Assembly: GCF_008831285.2 (NCBI RefSeq)
Contig: NC_045138.2
Location: 35,455,115-35,519,114 of the forward strand
Reading direction: 5' to 3'
DNA length: 64,000 bases
Source of the DNA: Nymphaea colorata
Lineage: Eukaryota; Streptophyta; Magnoliopsida; Nymphaeales; Nymphaeaceae
Position numbers and translations under genes: made by a program. Positions 11,705 to 24,000 of the stretch are shown piece by piece (positions within the stretch are counted from its first letter, which is position 1; every line of letters begins with the position of its first letter). The notes under the pieces were generated by a model, which did not search any database, was not told the origin of the DNA, and worked only from the letters and a program-made list of their open reading frames with translations.

Positions 11705-12060
11705 GGAATGTTTAACCAGCGAGCCGAGCTTGACCTCATCCACCTCGAGTTCGGCTCGAGTCTCATGTTAAACAACTCGAGCTCGATGCATGAGAATTAC
11801 TCATTGGCAATCGTTTAACATTTTCTTATTTCTTGGCTTTGAAATTTAAGAAGAAAAACGAGGTGCAGAGCAAAGCCCGTCATTTTTTGCATTATGGTCC
11901 TTGGGTCTCACTTTGGACTAACAAAGTGTTAACATTTGAGTTAAATGGGTTAAATGAGTTAAGCAAGTTCAATGCTATATCATCCAGTCAAGGTTGAGTC
12001 TACTTTATAAACCTCGACTGCCAAGATTTTTAAGTCCTGTCAAGCTCAAGCTGGCTCGAT
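11705..12060. repeat. GCTCGA-rich repeat remnant
   Basis: The motifs CTCGAG, GCTCGA and GAGCTCGA recur in both orientations near 11720-11790, with a weaker echo near 12040-12060. This kind of sequence is seen in old plant repeats. Boundaries and family are uncertain. Confidence 0.3.
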
Positions 12061-12162
12061 CTCTAATCTCCATTTCTATAGGACATCAAGCGCCTTAGCC
12101 ATCCCTAAAACACAGTATTAACATTTGACCAAATGAAAACTGTCCGATACCTAAGCATGGAT

Positions 12163-12187
12163 GGGGGGGGGGGGTGGGGGGGGGGCG
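12163..12187 (+). repeat. Poly-G tract with G-quadruplex potential
   Basis: Twelve G, one T, ten G, one C, then GG on the plus strand. It can satisfy four G-runs within 25 bases. Homopolymer length is also prone to sequencing error. Confidence 0.8.
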
Positions 12188-13493
12188 GCTTTTGACCCTT
12201 ATCTTGAGAAGAAAACGAGAAAGATGTTGACGTTTGGTGTGGGTGGGGTCTGTATCCCATCCACACTTGCACGCAAGCTATCACCACAAGTCCGCTTCCG
12301 TTAGTCGTCCTTCACCCAACAGTCAAATTTTACACTTGGACGCCGGAAAACAGTAAAGATCTCTTGTGATTATTTTATCAAACAATTGGCGTGCAGACCT
12401 AAAAGTTACATTTTATGTAAAATTAATCTGCAGCATCTGCCAAATAATGCCCAATAGAACTGCCACCACAGACATATGGAGGAGGAAAAGGTGTGTGAAG
12501 CGTCTCCGGTCTCCCTCATTCCCTAAACGAAGGAGAACACGGGACGGCTGAATTAAAGTTGAAGCTTTCTGAACGTACAAATTAATTTGAAGAACAGAAA
12601 CAATCAAATCTGGATTTGCACTTCCACTCTCATCCTTGTTTACAAGGAAAAACGAAAAAAAAAAGGAGGAACAGTTGTATGAGGTTACAAGTAAGGTAAA
12701 TGGAAAAAGAAGAGCATTCGAATAAAGAGAAAGGTATAAAAGTAGTAACGAAGAATGTCAAGCCATAATAAAAGGAGAAAGAATTGTGTTCAGGTTGTCT
12801 AACTTGTTCCAATCCCTTCGGATCAGACCTATAACCTGCCATTACCTGAACAAAAAGAACAGACAGATTTGATCTTCTCTCTCTCTCAGCATCCAACGCG
12901 GATAAAGAATGGAAGCTGCACATCAGAATATTCATTGGGGATGAGGACTAAGCCCACGAACAGCTTATTAATTTTTCAAGACAAGATATTGCATAAGAGT
13001 GCATGCCCATGCCCATGAGAGTTCAATCTCGAGGTTCAATGTCACGGTGCCATAGCTTTAAGAAATATTATTTGGATCCAGTTAATTATTCAACCCAATT
13101 GACTTAAAGGTACGCACTTCTTCGACTAATTAAACTCTCGGAAGTTTACATGATATCATCTCTTAAAGCAGGATGATCACCATTATTGGACAAGGATGGG
13201 AAGTTTAAGACCTTTTGTAAAACCAAAACGGACATTTTATGTCGAAGCTCTATCTTGGTGGCACTCTGATATGTCTTAGTGGTCAGGGCTTACTCTCAAC
13301 ACAAAGGAAAAAACATAAAAAAACAAAAAAAACAAACAAACAAAATTGGCTACAATGTAGAATGCTTGAGGGATTTTGTCATTTTTATGGAAAGAATATA
13401 TATTCCCCATGGTATTCGGGTCAAAGCATATTACTACACCAGAAAAATTGCAACTCTTGAGAAAGTATTAAAGTGCATTGGTTACAGGTTCAC

Positions 13494-13496
<3 letters not shown>

Positions 13497-13534
<38 letters not shown>
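13497..13534 (+). repeat. CT microsatellite
   Basis: An uninterrupted TC dinucleotide repeat of about 18 units with no gene nearby. Confidence 0.9.
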
Positions 13535-13537
<3 letters not shown>

Positions 13538-14110
13538 CATAGATTAGCTTTTCATTTTCAAAAACTTATGTCTATGTTTATCATTACAAAAAAGTTAAAC
13601 ACCAAAAGACACACCTGCCATTTTGTCTGCTCTCTGTCCCTCTCTTCAGGTGTGTGTTTGTTTATTTATTTATTTACTTAGTCGGCTATTATATATGGAC
13701 ATTCGTCTGATTTTTCCCATTATGCGGTATCAGCTCGCCCAAATTTAATAGATTCGAAACAAAAATGGATGTATAAACTGCATGCTATGGCCTCAATTTC
13801 CCGTCGATATCAAATTCATCATTTTAAAAATCTCATAAAATTCTATGTCCCATACATGCATCAGCATCGTCATCGAATTTCAATGAAAAGAGCTGAACGA
13901 ACTAGGAAAGTTAAACAAAAATATTGCCCAATTTCCAGTGCATTAGAAAGAAACGTTGGCTGCACTTGTTAATGTCAAATGGGTCAAGAACTTGTTAATT
14001 AGAAGTAAACATCACCTCTGCTAATGCAGAGGCGGCAACGTGCGTAGTAGTAATCGGTCGCTAGCTACTTGGGCACCCAAACGGTTGCAGAGAAGTTGAG
14101 GAAGGAAGAG

Positions 14111-14136
14111 TTTTTTTTTTTTTTTTTTTTTTTTTT
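14111..14136 (+). repeat. Poly-T tract
   Basis: A run of 26 T. It could be the A-tail of a minus-strand retroposed copy, but no coding body is recognisable beside it. Confidence 0.8.
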
Positions 14137-15162
14137 GGCAATTAATGGCGAGTCGCGATCACGCGAACAGGACGTCGGGACCTCCTTTCGCCATCTTCTC
14201 CATAACTACCTCACATGGGGGTTATGATAGAGGCGTTAATTTCCAGTACCGCATCTGCAATTTCAGCCAGTAATGGCGTTAAATTTAATGCTCCAACTGT
14301 AAACCTGCCGCCCTAAAGACGCCGGGAAGCAGCTCTCTCATATCGTGAACAGAGACGTTCACCATCCCAGATGTCCACTATGGCCTCATTCAGCCTCACC
14401 CATCTTCGTTCCTCGTTCTTACTTCTTACCTCATATCCTCTCCACAATTTGTTACAGATAGACTATCAATGTTCTTCAATCCACCCCAGTGACGCCTTGC
14501 CTTCAACGTCAAGATGCCGGCTCCAGCGCACAATAAAGCCTAGTACTGGTATTTGATGCTCCATAACTATTACCCATTAGAAGCTGTGTCTCCATTCATC
14601 AACATACCCATAATCGTGGACGCTGTTGTATATTACCCAGGTACGATCATGATCAGCATGAACAAGAAGCGTCTGAAAATATACGAATGTTGCGGTATGA
14701 CATTCCATTCTTAAAAGTTAAAACTATGCAATCCAAAAGCTTGATTCAAGTAACTACGTTAGGTCAGGTCCTCGAAATTCGGTCACTTGATTGAATGATT
14801 TTCTGGCGCATGTTAGAGTACCAAGAGATTTTCATATCACCTAATGGTAGAAGGTACTGTTCCTTTGCACTGCGACGTCGTAAGCTTTTTCAATTTGGCA
14901 GTCCACCAGAAGCAACAGCATGACCAACCTGGTGGACGCCCGCCTTATTTACTTCATCTGCTTTAACAAACTGACATAACCGCTGCTAAACATCGTCTGA
15001 AAGTGAACGTACTAATAAATAAATAACAAGCTCTTATTACACGGGGAGTACGGTAAGAGAGGAAGGAAACGCGGAAGAAAAAAAAAAAGAGAGCAAAATG
15101 AAGTGGTCGAATCTCTCTGTCCACGAATGGAGATGACGAGTTGCTCTGTTCACGATATCCAC

Positions 15163-16685
15163 TCAGAATATGGCGATGGTGGCACTTGTCACGAACATAG
15201 TGGACAGCAAAAACGACGGTCTGAAGCCGAAGCGTCTGATGCTGTTGCCTTTGGCGGAAGAAACTCCGGTGATCGGTTCGGATGCCTCCGGGGCTGAAGT
15301 TGGGCTACCTGTACCTGCTTTTCAGAGTATTTGTCATGTTTCCTCGCTTACTACTACGAGGACACAACACCGCGGGCACAAGACAACCAACTATGGAAGA
15401 TCTGATAGGTAAAAAGTAATTTTGACTCTTCATTTACAGAATGAAGACCATTCGGGCACTAGGGGTCAGATCTCATAAATGGTAGTTGTATCTCATAAAT
15501 AGTGGTTGTGCTATCGATCGACCATGCCTTAAGTGGTCAAGATCTTTGAGCGAGTCTTTGGCAAAATAATCTAGGCTTTTTTAACCAAAATAGGCCTTTA
15601 ATCCTTTTCATGACAAATCCTTTATCGAAAACCCTTTTCTTTTGGAATGGTCCAGAGTTATGATTTTCTCATCTCTCTCCAGTCGTTTAGGCAAACATAA
15701 TTCTATAGGCTATAAAAATTGAAACGAGATCACATGCTCTTGTTTCCCAAATCAGATTCTATATGCCAAATCCAAGACCCTTGCGCACCGTCCCTTACAC
15801 ACGAGGAACGTGTGTTTTACATTGACATTGATTCTTGAGGTTTGAGAATTGGAGATTGCAGATCCATATAAACTGATTTCTAGAAACACAATCCCATTAT
15901 GCTAAATCTTGCTGTTCGAAGATTCACCGATCTGATTATTTGGTTAGCAGCAATTCCCAATCAATTCCCTAAAAAACCCGCTGGTTGAATATCTTACGAT
16001 GCATTTACATTTGGATTTTTCTGCTGATCATTAATTTTTTTTGGATATTTTAGAACCTTGCGGGAACATTTAAAGAAAAAGGGAACAACAGGCCAAAGGG
16101 TGAACGCTCATAATTAAAATTCTTGGACTTCTTAGAAATTTAAGGAAGCTCCTCAAAAAAACAAAAAGAGAGAAAACTCTTAAAACAAGAAAGGAAAAAG
16201 TAAAAAATTATGGCTCAGATTGATCCTGTGATAAAACGAAAACGAAAGCTTCCAAATTAAGTGGAGAGAGAGAGAGAGAGAGAGTTACCTGAGCAGTAGC
16301 CGGGAGGGAGAGCGGGGGCTTTGCAGGCGCCCGCTAGACCTAGTGCCCTCTTGCGATCGATGGAGATGCCCGGAGGATCAGGGGCGCCTAGAAGCTGGCA
16401 AAGGCAGGCGGGTTCCTTGGTGACGAGGTTCTTGACGCCAGAGCAGCACTCGGAACTGGGGGATGTCAGGTTGCTCCCGGAGCTGATATAATCCAGGCAA
16501 CTGAACGCACTCATGTAAGCGGCATTGCAGTCGGACGAGCCGCCGCCTCCTTCTGGGGAAGGGGAGGGGGATGCCGGTGCTTCTGATGCCATCGGAGCTT
16601 TCCCCGGTGAGGGAGCCTCGGAGGGACCAGCAATAGGCACTCCAACCTCTGCAGCCACAGAAAAGAGTCAGTCCAGCCCTGCTCC

Positions 16686-16717
<32 letters not shown>

Positions 16718-18532
16718 TTACTTGAGCAGTAGCCGGGAGGGAGAGTGGGAGCTTTGCAGGCGCCCGCTAGACCTAGTGCCCTCTTGCGATCGATGGAGAT
16801 GCCCTGGGGGTCAGGGGCGCCTAGAAGCTGGCAAAGGCAGGCGGGTTCCTTGGTGACGAGGTTCTTGACGCCGGAGCAGCACTCGGAACTGGGGGATGTC
16901 AGGTTGCTTCCCGAGGTGATATAGTCCAGGCAACTGACCGCACTCATGTAAGCGGCATTGCAGTCGGACGAGCCGCCGCCTCCTTCTGGGGAAGGGGAGG
17001 GGGATGCCGGTGCTTCTGATGCCATCGGAGCTTTCCCCGGTGAGGGAGCCTTGGAGGGACCAGCAATAGGCACTCCAACCTCTGCAGCCACAGAAAAGAG
17101 TCAGCCAGCCCTGCTCCAGAGGGCGAGAGAGAGAGAGAGAGAGAGTTACTTGAGCAGTAGCCGGGAGGGAGAGTGGGAGCTTTGCAGGCGCCCGCTAGAC
17201 CTAGTGCCCTCTTGCGATCGATGGAGATGCCCTGGGGGTCAGGGGCGCCTAGAAGCTGGCAAAGGCAGGCGGGTTCCTTGGTGACGAGGTTCTTGACGCC
17301 GGAGCAGCACTCGGAACTGGGGGATGTCAGGTTGCTTCCCGAGGTGATATAGTCCAGGCAACTGACCGCACTCATGTAAGCGGCATTGCAGTCGGACGAG
17401 CCGCTGCCTCCTTCTGGGGAAGGGGATGGGGATGCCGGTGCTTCTGATGCCATCGGAGCTTTCCCACCACTTTTTGCCGGTGCGGGAGCCTCAGAAGGAC
17501 CAGGAATAGGCACTCCGAGCACTGCAGCCACAGAAGAGAGTCAGTACAGCCCTGCTTCAGAGGGGAAAGAGAGGAAAGGAGGGAGGGAGACCTGAACAAA
17601 GCGAAGTTCTAGCTTATGGGTAGCCCGCGCTAACGGACCATGATCGAGTAGGTAGATGCCTTACATCCTGAATAAACTATCCAATTTGTTCAAGACAGAA
17701 CGGAACAGACCGTTTATAAAGACTGCCTATCAAAAAAATGTATACTCTATTAACGACAGAAAATAAATGATAAAATATAAAACCTGCTTTACAAAATTTA
17801 GGGGAAGTTGTTTGTAAACAGTAAGAAATGTCACTCGGATTTTGCATCATTGTTTGAAACAAAAATTATAACATTAATATACTAATATAATACATTTCTT
17901 ACTAGGAAATGAGCACCAGATTGGAGATGTTGTCATTCTAAATGCGCGCGCACGAGGCAAGCGAGCTGAGGTCAACTTTGCTAGTTCCATCCGCATGTTC
18001 AGCCTGTTTTACAAGTTTGAATCTGGGAAAGGCTTTACCAGCCAGCTGAAGTCACTCGACTCAAGGGGTGAAAGATGGGAGAGAGGAAGCAGCTTGAAAT
18101 TCCAGGGGCTAACTCGAGCACTCAACGAGAGAGAGAGAGAGAGAGAAAGAGAAAGAGATTATTACGTGAGCAGGCACTAAGTGGGGGAGCAGAAAACTTG
18201 CAGGCGTGGGGGAGGCCTAATGCCCTCTTGCGGTCGACGGGGATGCCGAGGGAGCCGGAGTTAGCTATCAGCTGGCAGAGGCACACCGGACTGTTGGTGA
18301 TGAGGCCCTCAATGCTGGAGCAGCAGGCGGAACCAGGCGACGTCAGGTTGCTCCCTTCAGAGACGTAGTTGAAGCAGTTCGCGGCGCTGACTAAGGCGCC
18401 CGAGCAATCAACGCCTGAGGAAGGGGCTGGTGAAGGAGACATCATTTGCGCTACGGCAGTTCCGGCCATCATCAGCCCCACGACAGCAGATGAGACTAGC
18501 ACCATCAGAACCCCACACCCTCCCTTCCCCAT
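15163..18532 (-). CDS. GPI-anchored non-specific lipid-transfer protein with four 8-Cys domains
   Basis: The model has five exons: 18532-18166, 17521-17150, 17081-16722, 16648-16289 and 15314-15163. All junctions are GT-AG and phase 1. The joined frame is 1611 nt, 536 residues. Exon 1 gives a signal peptide (residues 1-28, ending GTAVA) and 8-Cys domain 1 (C, C, CC, CLC, C, C). Exons 2, 3 and 4 each give a Pro/Ser linker (SPSPSPEGG) plus a further complete 8-Cys domain; domains 2 and 3 are identical in protein and domain 4 differs at a few residues. Exon 5 gives a short Ser/Thr/Pro stretch, small residues suited to GPI attachment (SSAKGNS) and a hydrophobic tail (FLLSTMFVTSATIAIF). Known LTPG/xylogen-type proteins carry one 8-Cys domain, bind lipids at the outer face of the plasma membrane and are about 170-200 residues. 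Joining exon 1 directly to exon 5 would give exactly such a protein (172 residues). Exon use is inferred; transcripts could confirm it. Confidence 0.85.
16289..17521 (-). repeat. Tandem exon-intron repeat inside the LTP gene (3 units)
   Basis: Three units of 433-440 bp lie head to tail. Each holds a linker-plus-8-Cys exon followed by a CT repeat at the donor and a very short intron ending GTGGCTGCAG. Exon lengths are 372, 360 and 360 nt; the 12-nt excess of exon 2 is four extra codons in its linker. Introns between units are 68 and 73 bp. The units differ by scattered substitutions, so they are real diverged copies and not an assembly echo. Confidence 0.93.
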
Positions 18533-18537
18533 TGCTT

Positions 18538-18571
<34 letters not shown>

Positions 18572-18602
18572 GGAGGAACGAAGATGGAGAAATGCGAAGC
18601 GG

Positions 18603-18666
18603 GTTATATCAATGTTAATTCGGGTGGGTGGGTTGGTTGGTTGGCCGAGGGATCGGTATTAAATAG
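18603..18666 (-). promoter_or_regulatory. Possible core promoter of the LTP gene
   Basis: Upstream of the ATG on the minus strand there is a pyrimidine/purine microsatellite leader (18540-18572 reads GA on the coding strand). Farther up is a weak TATA-like GATATAAC near 18602-18610, then tandem CCAACC boxes near 18625-18645 that resemble MYB-binding AC elements. A second TATA-like TATTTAATA lies at about 18657-18665. Which one is used cannot be decided. Confidence 0.3.
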
Positions 18667-20518
18667 GAAGGCCTCCCTCGTTGGTCATCATCTTCAGCCA
18701 TCACCACCACGTTCGTGCTCTTACCCAACCCTCTGGGGCAACCAGTTATCACCCAAAAAAATGACTTTCCTTCACAACCAGCAGCTTCCGGTATGACCAC
18801 AATGTCTACGATAAAGCAGGGAACTTTCCACTTAGGTTTATTTCTTAGCTCGACAATCGAGAAGAAGTTCTCATGTTTTTAAATTTTTTGATGTATCCCA
18901 CCCTTAACATGGTAATTACGAAACAAAAACCTATTCGTGTTACTGTCCGTAAAGATAAAAGAGCCAGTTAAGGTGGCGTTTTGATAGCGTGAAACGCTTC
19001 ACAAGTTGAAAAAAACACTTCACACTTCTGCTGTACAGAAAGTCGGACCTTTTCAAGAAGAAAGTTGGGACCTTCCAAGTGCCATGTGCTTGATCGCAGC
19101 CTGTTATGGTATAAAAGCCTTTTAACAAAGAAAAAAGGGTGCCCTCAACATTGAATGCCTCTTTAGGTGGGCACTAGGCCTAGTCGACTCAGTTAAAATA
19201 AAAATATATATTTTTAAATATAAAATAATATATAAATCAAACAGATGATTAGCATTTAAGTGAATCAAACCGATGATTAGCATTTATGTGAATCAAACCG
19301 ATGATTAGACTCCTGCCATTGCTCCATTGCTTGCAGTAGCATTTAAGTGAATCAAACGGATGATTCAACTTTTGCCCGCCCACCAGCTATAGTCCTTTGG
19401 GGCAAATGCCCCTTAGGTAACTTGATAACTTGTGACAGAAAATTATTAAGAACTAACATGAAAATTTTAGAAGGATCCACTTTTTTGTCACATACATTAA
19501 CGTGATGCCTTTAGTACTTTTTATAGAGTGTAGCATGTCTCAAATAATTAAATAAAGCAACTTTTCCAATTAACATCAACATGTAAATAATTAATGGACC
19601 CTATATACTTAGTTTTTGTGGTCAAAATAATACGGTTCGGCGTTCTAATTACAATTATTTCAAGCAAAAAGAGACGCTTCCAACGTCAGTGTGAGAAAAA
19701 AGAGTTTCATTCAACTATCCAGTAATCTCAGAATTCTAATGGCACATGGATAGAGCACTAAGTCAAAGCTGCTCACAAGATTAAGATCACATAAATGCAT
19801 TGAAAAACCAAATTCAGAACGAACTTCAGACAAACCAGAAACTATTACTTGACCATTTTACACACCTTTGTACATAGCCATCGCACTTGGGTCGTGATAA
19901 ATTAGAAAAAATAATTATGAAAAACCAGGAAGATGTACAGCAAACGTGCGTGTGCAATACAAATTTTAAAATATTGAGCATGGGTTCATAAATATGTTTA
20001 GACTTCTGAATGCTTTTTGTGGATTTTTATACAAGTAGAAGATCACATGATCGTCAGCAAGCAACAAAGGCCTGCACTGTGAGAATGCAGTTTGAATCCA
20101 CATGAATAACCACCTTGCAGAAAAATAGAACTTGCTGGTCTAATGGCATAGAAAACTATGGTCATTATTTTACTTCGAAAAAATTGCTACATGAGCTTGT
20201 GCACAAAAACCCTCCATGGCAGAACAGTCTTGCCTCAAAGAAATGGTAAAATTCCTGCACCTGCAGGCACTTCATTCAAATTAATAAGCAATTCTAAAAA
20301 AGCATCGAAGAAACATCTCTGTAAACTAAAATTGTGCTCTCGCCTTCAAGATAAAAAAAGAACAGCTGCTGCCTGAATTAGCTGCATGTGACCTCACAAC
20401 GATCAATCAGAGAAGGAACCGATAACACCTTTGAAACATTCAAGACCACAAACTAAAATAGCGCCTAACAAGAAGATTGCCCCCATTTGCAAGCATGGCA
20501 AAATTTCCAAATTGCTGT
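18667..20518. other. Intergenic, no gene seen
   Basis: AT-rich spacer between the LTP gene promoter and the 3' end of TOM40. It contains the 28-bp repeat at 19235-19377. The bases just below 20519 should hold the TOM40 3'UTR. Nothing else is supported. Confidence 0.55.
19235..19377. repeat. Short direct repeats, 28-bp unit
   Basis: Units beginning AATCAAAC and containing GATGATTAGCATTTA start at 19235, 19263 and 19291. A separated fourth copy starts at 19350 (GATGATTCAAC), preceded by another TAGCATTTAAGTG. Confidence 0.8.
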
Positions 20519-21047
20519 CTAGATTTCCCCCACTGTCATGCCAAATCCAAACTTGTAGTCTTTCTTCCAATGATCAATCTGAAGGTCAAAAGTAAGCAGA
20601 ATTACATGCAGAAATATTATAAAAGACCATTATAATGCTTATATGGTTAAGCCTCACCTCAGCTGAGAGAATAAAATTGACACCCATGTTCAACCTCTCT
20701 TCTAGGAAGGCAGCAACGCATCCATTAGAATCAAGCTTCCCCCGTAGACGACACTGTCAAGCACTCAAGATGCAAATATCCCAATTTATTCAGAAGAAAA
20801 AGAACAAAACGAGCATTTACAGGGACATGGCCAGTTGATCGGAATCATCAACAAAATGAGAATACTCACTGCAAGGCGAAGCTTATACTTCGCCATAAAA
20901 AAGAAAAACAAAAAAAAAAAAAAACTGAAAATGTGCACACATGCACCCCACGTGTAGCAACTAACATTGTCAAAGCAACCAAGACATCAAGCTTTCAGCA
21001 AAGCAAAACATCCTACAACCCACAGGCATCCACCTCCACACATTTGT

Positions 21048-21092
<45 letters not shown>

Positions 21093-24000
21093 TACCTGAC
21101 GAAGCAAGTAATCATAGCCAACACTGGTGGTTACATCTCTAGTCATTTGATTGTACATGAAATCTGTAGCTAGAGAGACCTACACGGCAAATGCTATAAG
21201 GGACTTGTAAAAATAACTGATTTGTTTATGCTTAAAATAATTAAAACATGATAACCACATTACCTTTTCAGATACCTTCTGTACGTAGCTAAGGGCAACT
21301 ATTCCAGTACTGGCAACTTGCCCAGTTGCAACCTGCAAAAAGCACGGTTAGTACAAAATAAAATTATTTTAGTTTGCTATTAATACATCAGCCACATGCA
21401 TCTTCAGACAACAGGAAACCATGTGCACATAGATGCAGACAGGTTACTATAGTAAACATATCCAGTTTCCTTTATGAGCACATCAACAAAATTATCCAAA
21501 TATTTGCACATTGGGCAGCTGTAACCTGTTGTAAACATTTCCAACCTTTGATTACCTGCACTCAAAACATATTGTCTTCCCCAATCTGAAGTACTATGTT
21601 ATTTGCACAGGTTTTCCTTCAAATAACAGAAACATCAAGTTCCCCTGGTGGAAAAGTCATTATACCTATTATTTTTCCACCAGGAGAGCACCAAATGAAT
21701 TGCAGAAGCACATTCCTACATAGTAGGTCATATTATGAATCGGTTTTGACCTCCTAAAGGGTAACCCTCCAACGTCTCACATATAGAACAAAATATACAG
21801 CAGGAGTAATTAAAGAAAAAGCAGAAGGAAAATACTGTACCATCTTATCTGTGTTATAGCGAGCAGCAAAACCTATACCAGATTTCCTCTGCTGGCCAAG
21901 CCAAAAAACCTCTCCTCCCAAAGCCAACTTTGGTGAAACACTCTGCCAACCAAAAAAGAAGGCCTTTAAGAACAGAATTCAGGAATATCAACATGAACAG
22001 AAACCAGTTGTTTAACTCATAATAACAAAACTAAGAAAATCTTGATACTATATATCATGCAGAATGACAGTTTCTTTCATACTGAAATAGCTCAGAAACA
22101 GACAGCAACCACCAGCAATGTTAAGTAGCAAGAAAAAAGCTGCTGCTGACAGTAGAATCTAGATGAGATTTTTTCCTTTTTAATGCTCAGCTGGGTTGGG
22201 GAGAACCCAAAGAGACTCCAGTCATCAAGTTCATGGTCCCTTCAACTGGAAGATCTTAAATGGACCCACCTAACTAGGTTCATGTAGTTCTTGGCAAGCC
22301 ACCTGAACATTGGTGCTGGTGTATATTCCATAGGGAGTAATCCAGATCAGTTAAAGTCTCAATATTCGCATATTTTACATGCTATATATATTATAAAATC
22401 CTGACCCCGTTTCTATCTCTATATAAATGTATATACATTTACATATAAATACACACACACACACACACACATATATGCCATTCAGTCTTGTTGGATGCCA
22501 GATGTTGTTGGATTACAAAAATTTTTAAATGTCACTGAAAAACAGTCTCTATATTTGCATTGGTGACTGTATATGGTATGGCGATGGTTTATGGTGGCTT
22601 TAGCATAATATGAGGCCCTTTTAGTGAAGAACTTTTAAATTTGTCATTTGGCTATCCTATGCTAGGCACTTAGCAAGACATCATAGAAATTGATCACAAA
22701 GAGGCCATCAACAAGCAATGGCTGTAAGGCACTGTCAGAATACACCAAGCAATGGCTGTAAGGCACTGTCAGAATACACCACTCCTCCAAGCATCTCCAT
22801 TTCATTCCATACGAAACTTCAGCAGGGGAAGACTTCCTTGCAAAAAAGTCCTGCCAAGAAGCCAGTTGCCAACCAAGTGTCCTAAATAAGGTGGCCAACC
22901 ATCAACTTACTCGATGTTGAGCATTCACTCGCTTGACACCATTCTACCAAGCACGGTTTTGAACGCAGCTATGCCTCTACCAAGGGAATTTCCCCTATAA
23001 CCCCTCGACCCCCATGCACAGCCTAATGTTATGCATGGGAAACCATCTGATGGGACACCCAAAAAGCAAAACACTGACAACCATGTAGTGATATGTTTTG
23101 TCTCTGCATTGTCATTGCTACAAATCTAAAGTGCATAGCTTTTTGCTCGACTCAACATCTGATTGTTATCCCACTTGCTTCTGAGCCATGCCTGGGCTAG
23201 CCGCATCCTATACCATTTGTTTGGTCGGGCCAGGCATAGTCAGTCCGCATCGCAACACTTTCCTACTGTCAAAACATGGACGTCCTCGTCGAGTGCCTAC
23301 CTACATGATAAAATCCACAACTGCCCTTTGTTGCCCTCCATTACAAATGGTCCATTCTGTCAGTCTCATTAAAGCATTCATGACCCTACCTTCTCCACCA
23401 ATTCTAGTTCTCTCAATTTCTGCCTCATGAGACGACATCATTGGTTGTTTTTTGCAATGTTGTAAAAGGCATATCATAATGTGTATTGATCGGGTCGACC
23501 CATACGCATCTCGTAATGTATCGTGCGTACTGTAAACGTACTGTCAATTTATTTTTTAATTCATAAAAAATCAGAAAAATTCAGAAAAATCTTGAAAATT
23601 TAAGAAAAATATGTTCTATATTAAAACCTATTACACACATAATGAACATTCATGAATTATCGTTCGTAAGTAATGACACATCAATAAAATACTTGCCATC
23701 AAAACGTATAATCTGTAGTTGTTCACTATCAAATGAGAACTGAAATAATGTTTATGAATAAATAACATCATGATTATTATCAATCGATATAATAATCATT
23801 ATTTTCTTCATCTTCATCCTCATCCCTTCAAGCTGATCATTTCTCCCTTAAGACAATGATTTCTTGGTGATTTCTTTTTAAAACGGTGAAAACTCTCCCT
23901 CCCACAACTCTTAGAAGAGTTGAAAATGAAAGGGGACAGGAACTTTTAAAATCAATCTCAACAAAAAAGGGGCATCATACCCCTTTTGACAAACAAAGCC

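Larger units (their letters stand above)
10795..15162. other. Intergenic, 4.4 kb, no gene recognised
   Basis: AT-rich sequence with simple repeats and scattered short open frames that resemble nothing known (for example minus strand 12630-12935 and plus strand 14371-14556). The last bases before 15163 should hold the 3'UTR of the lipid-transfer protein gene. No RNA gene was recognised. Confidence 0.55.

Noticed and set aside
12630-12935. Minus-strand 101-codon open frame
   Set aside because: Composition is that of AT/CT-rich spacer; no family resemblance or splice support.
15103-15412. Plus-strand open frames of 64 and 80 codons
   Set aside because: They lie antisense to the terminal exon and intron of the lipid-transfer protein gene and resemble no known protein.
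16257-17599. Three separate lipid-transfer protein genes in tandem
   Set aside because: Units 2-4 have no signal peptide, promoter or stop between them. They begin at splice acceptors and end at splice donors in one phase, which fits internal exons of one gene.
18369-18662. Plus-strand open frames over the LTP exon 1
   Set aside because: Antisense shadows of a GC-rich exon with a signal peptide and full Cys pattern on the other strand.
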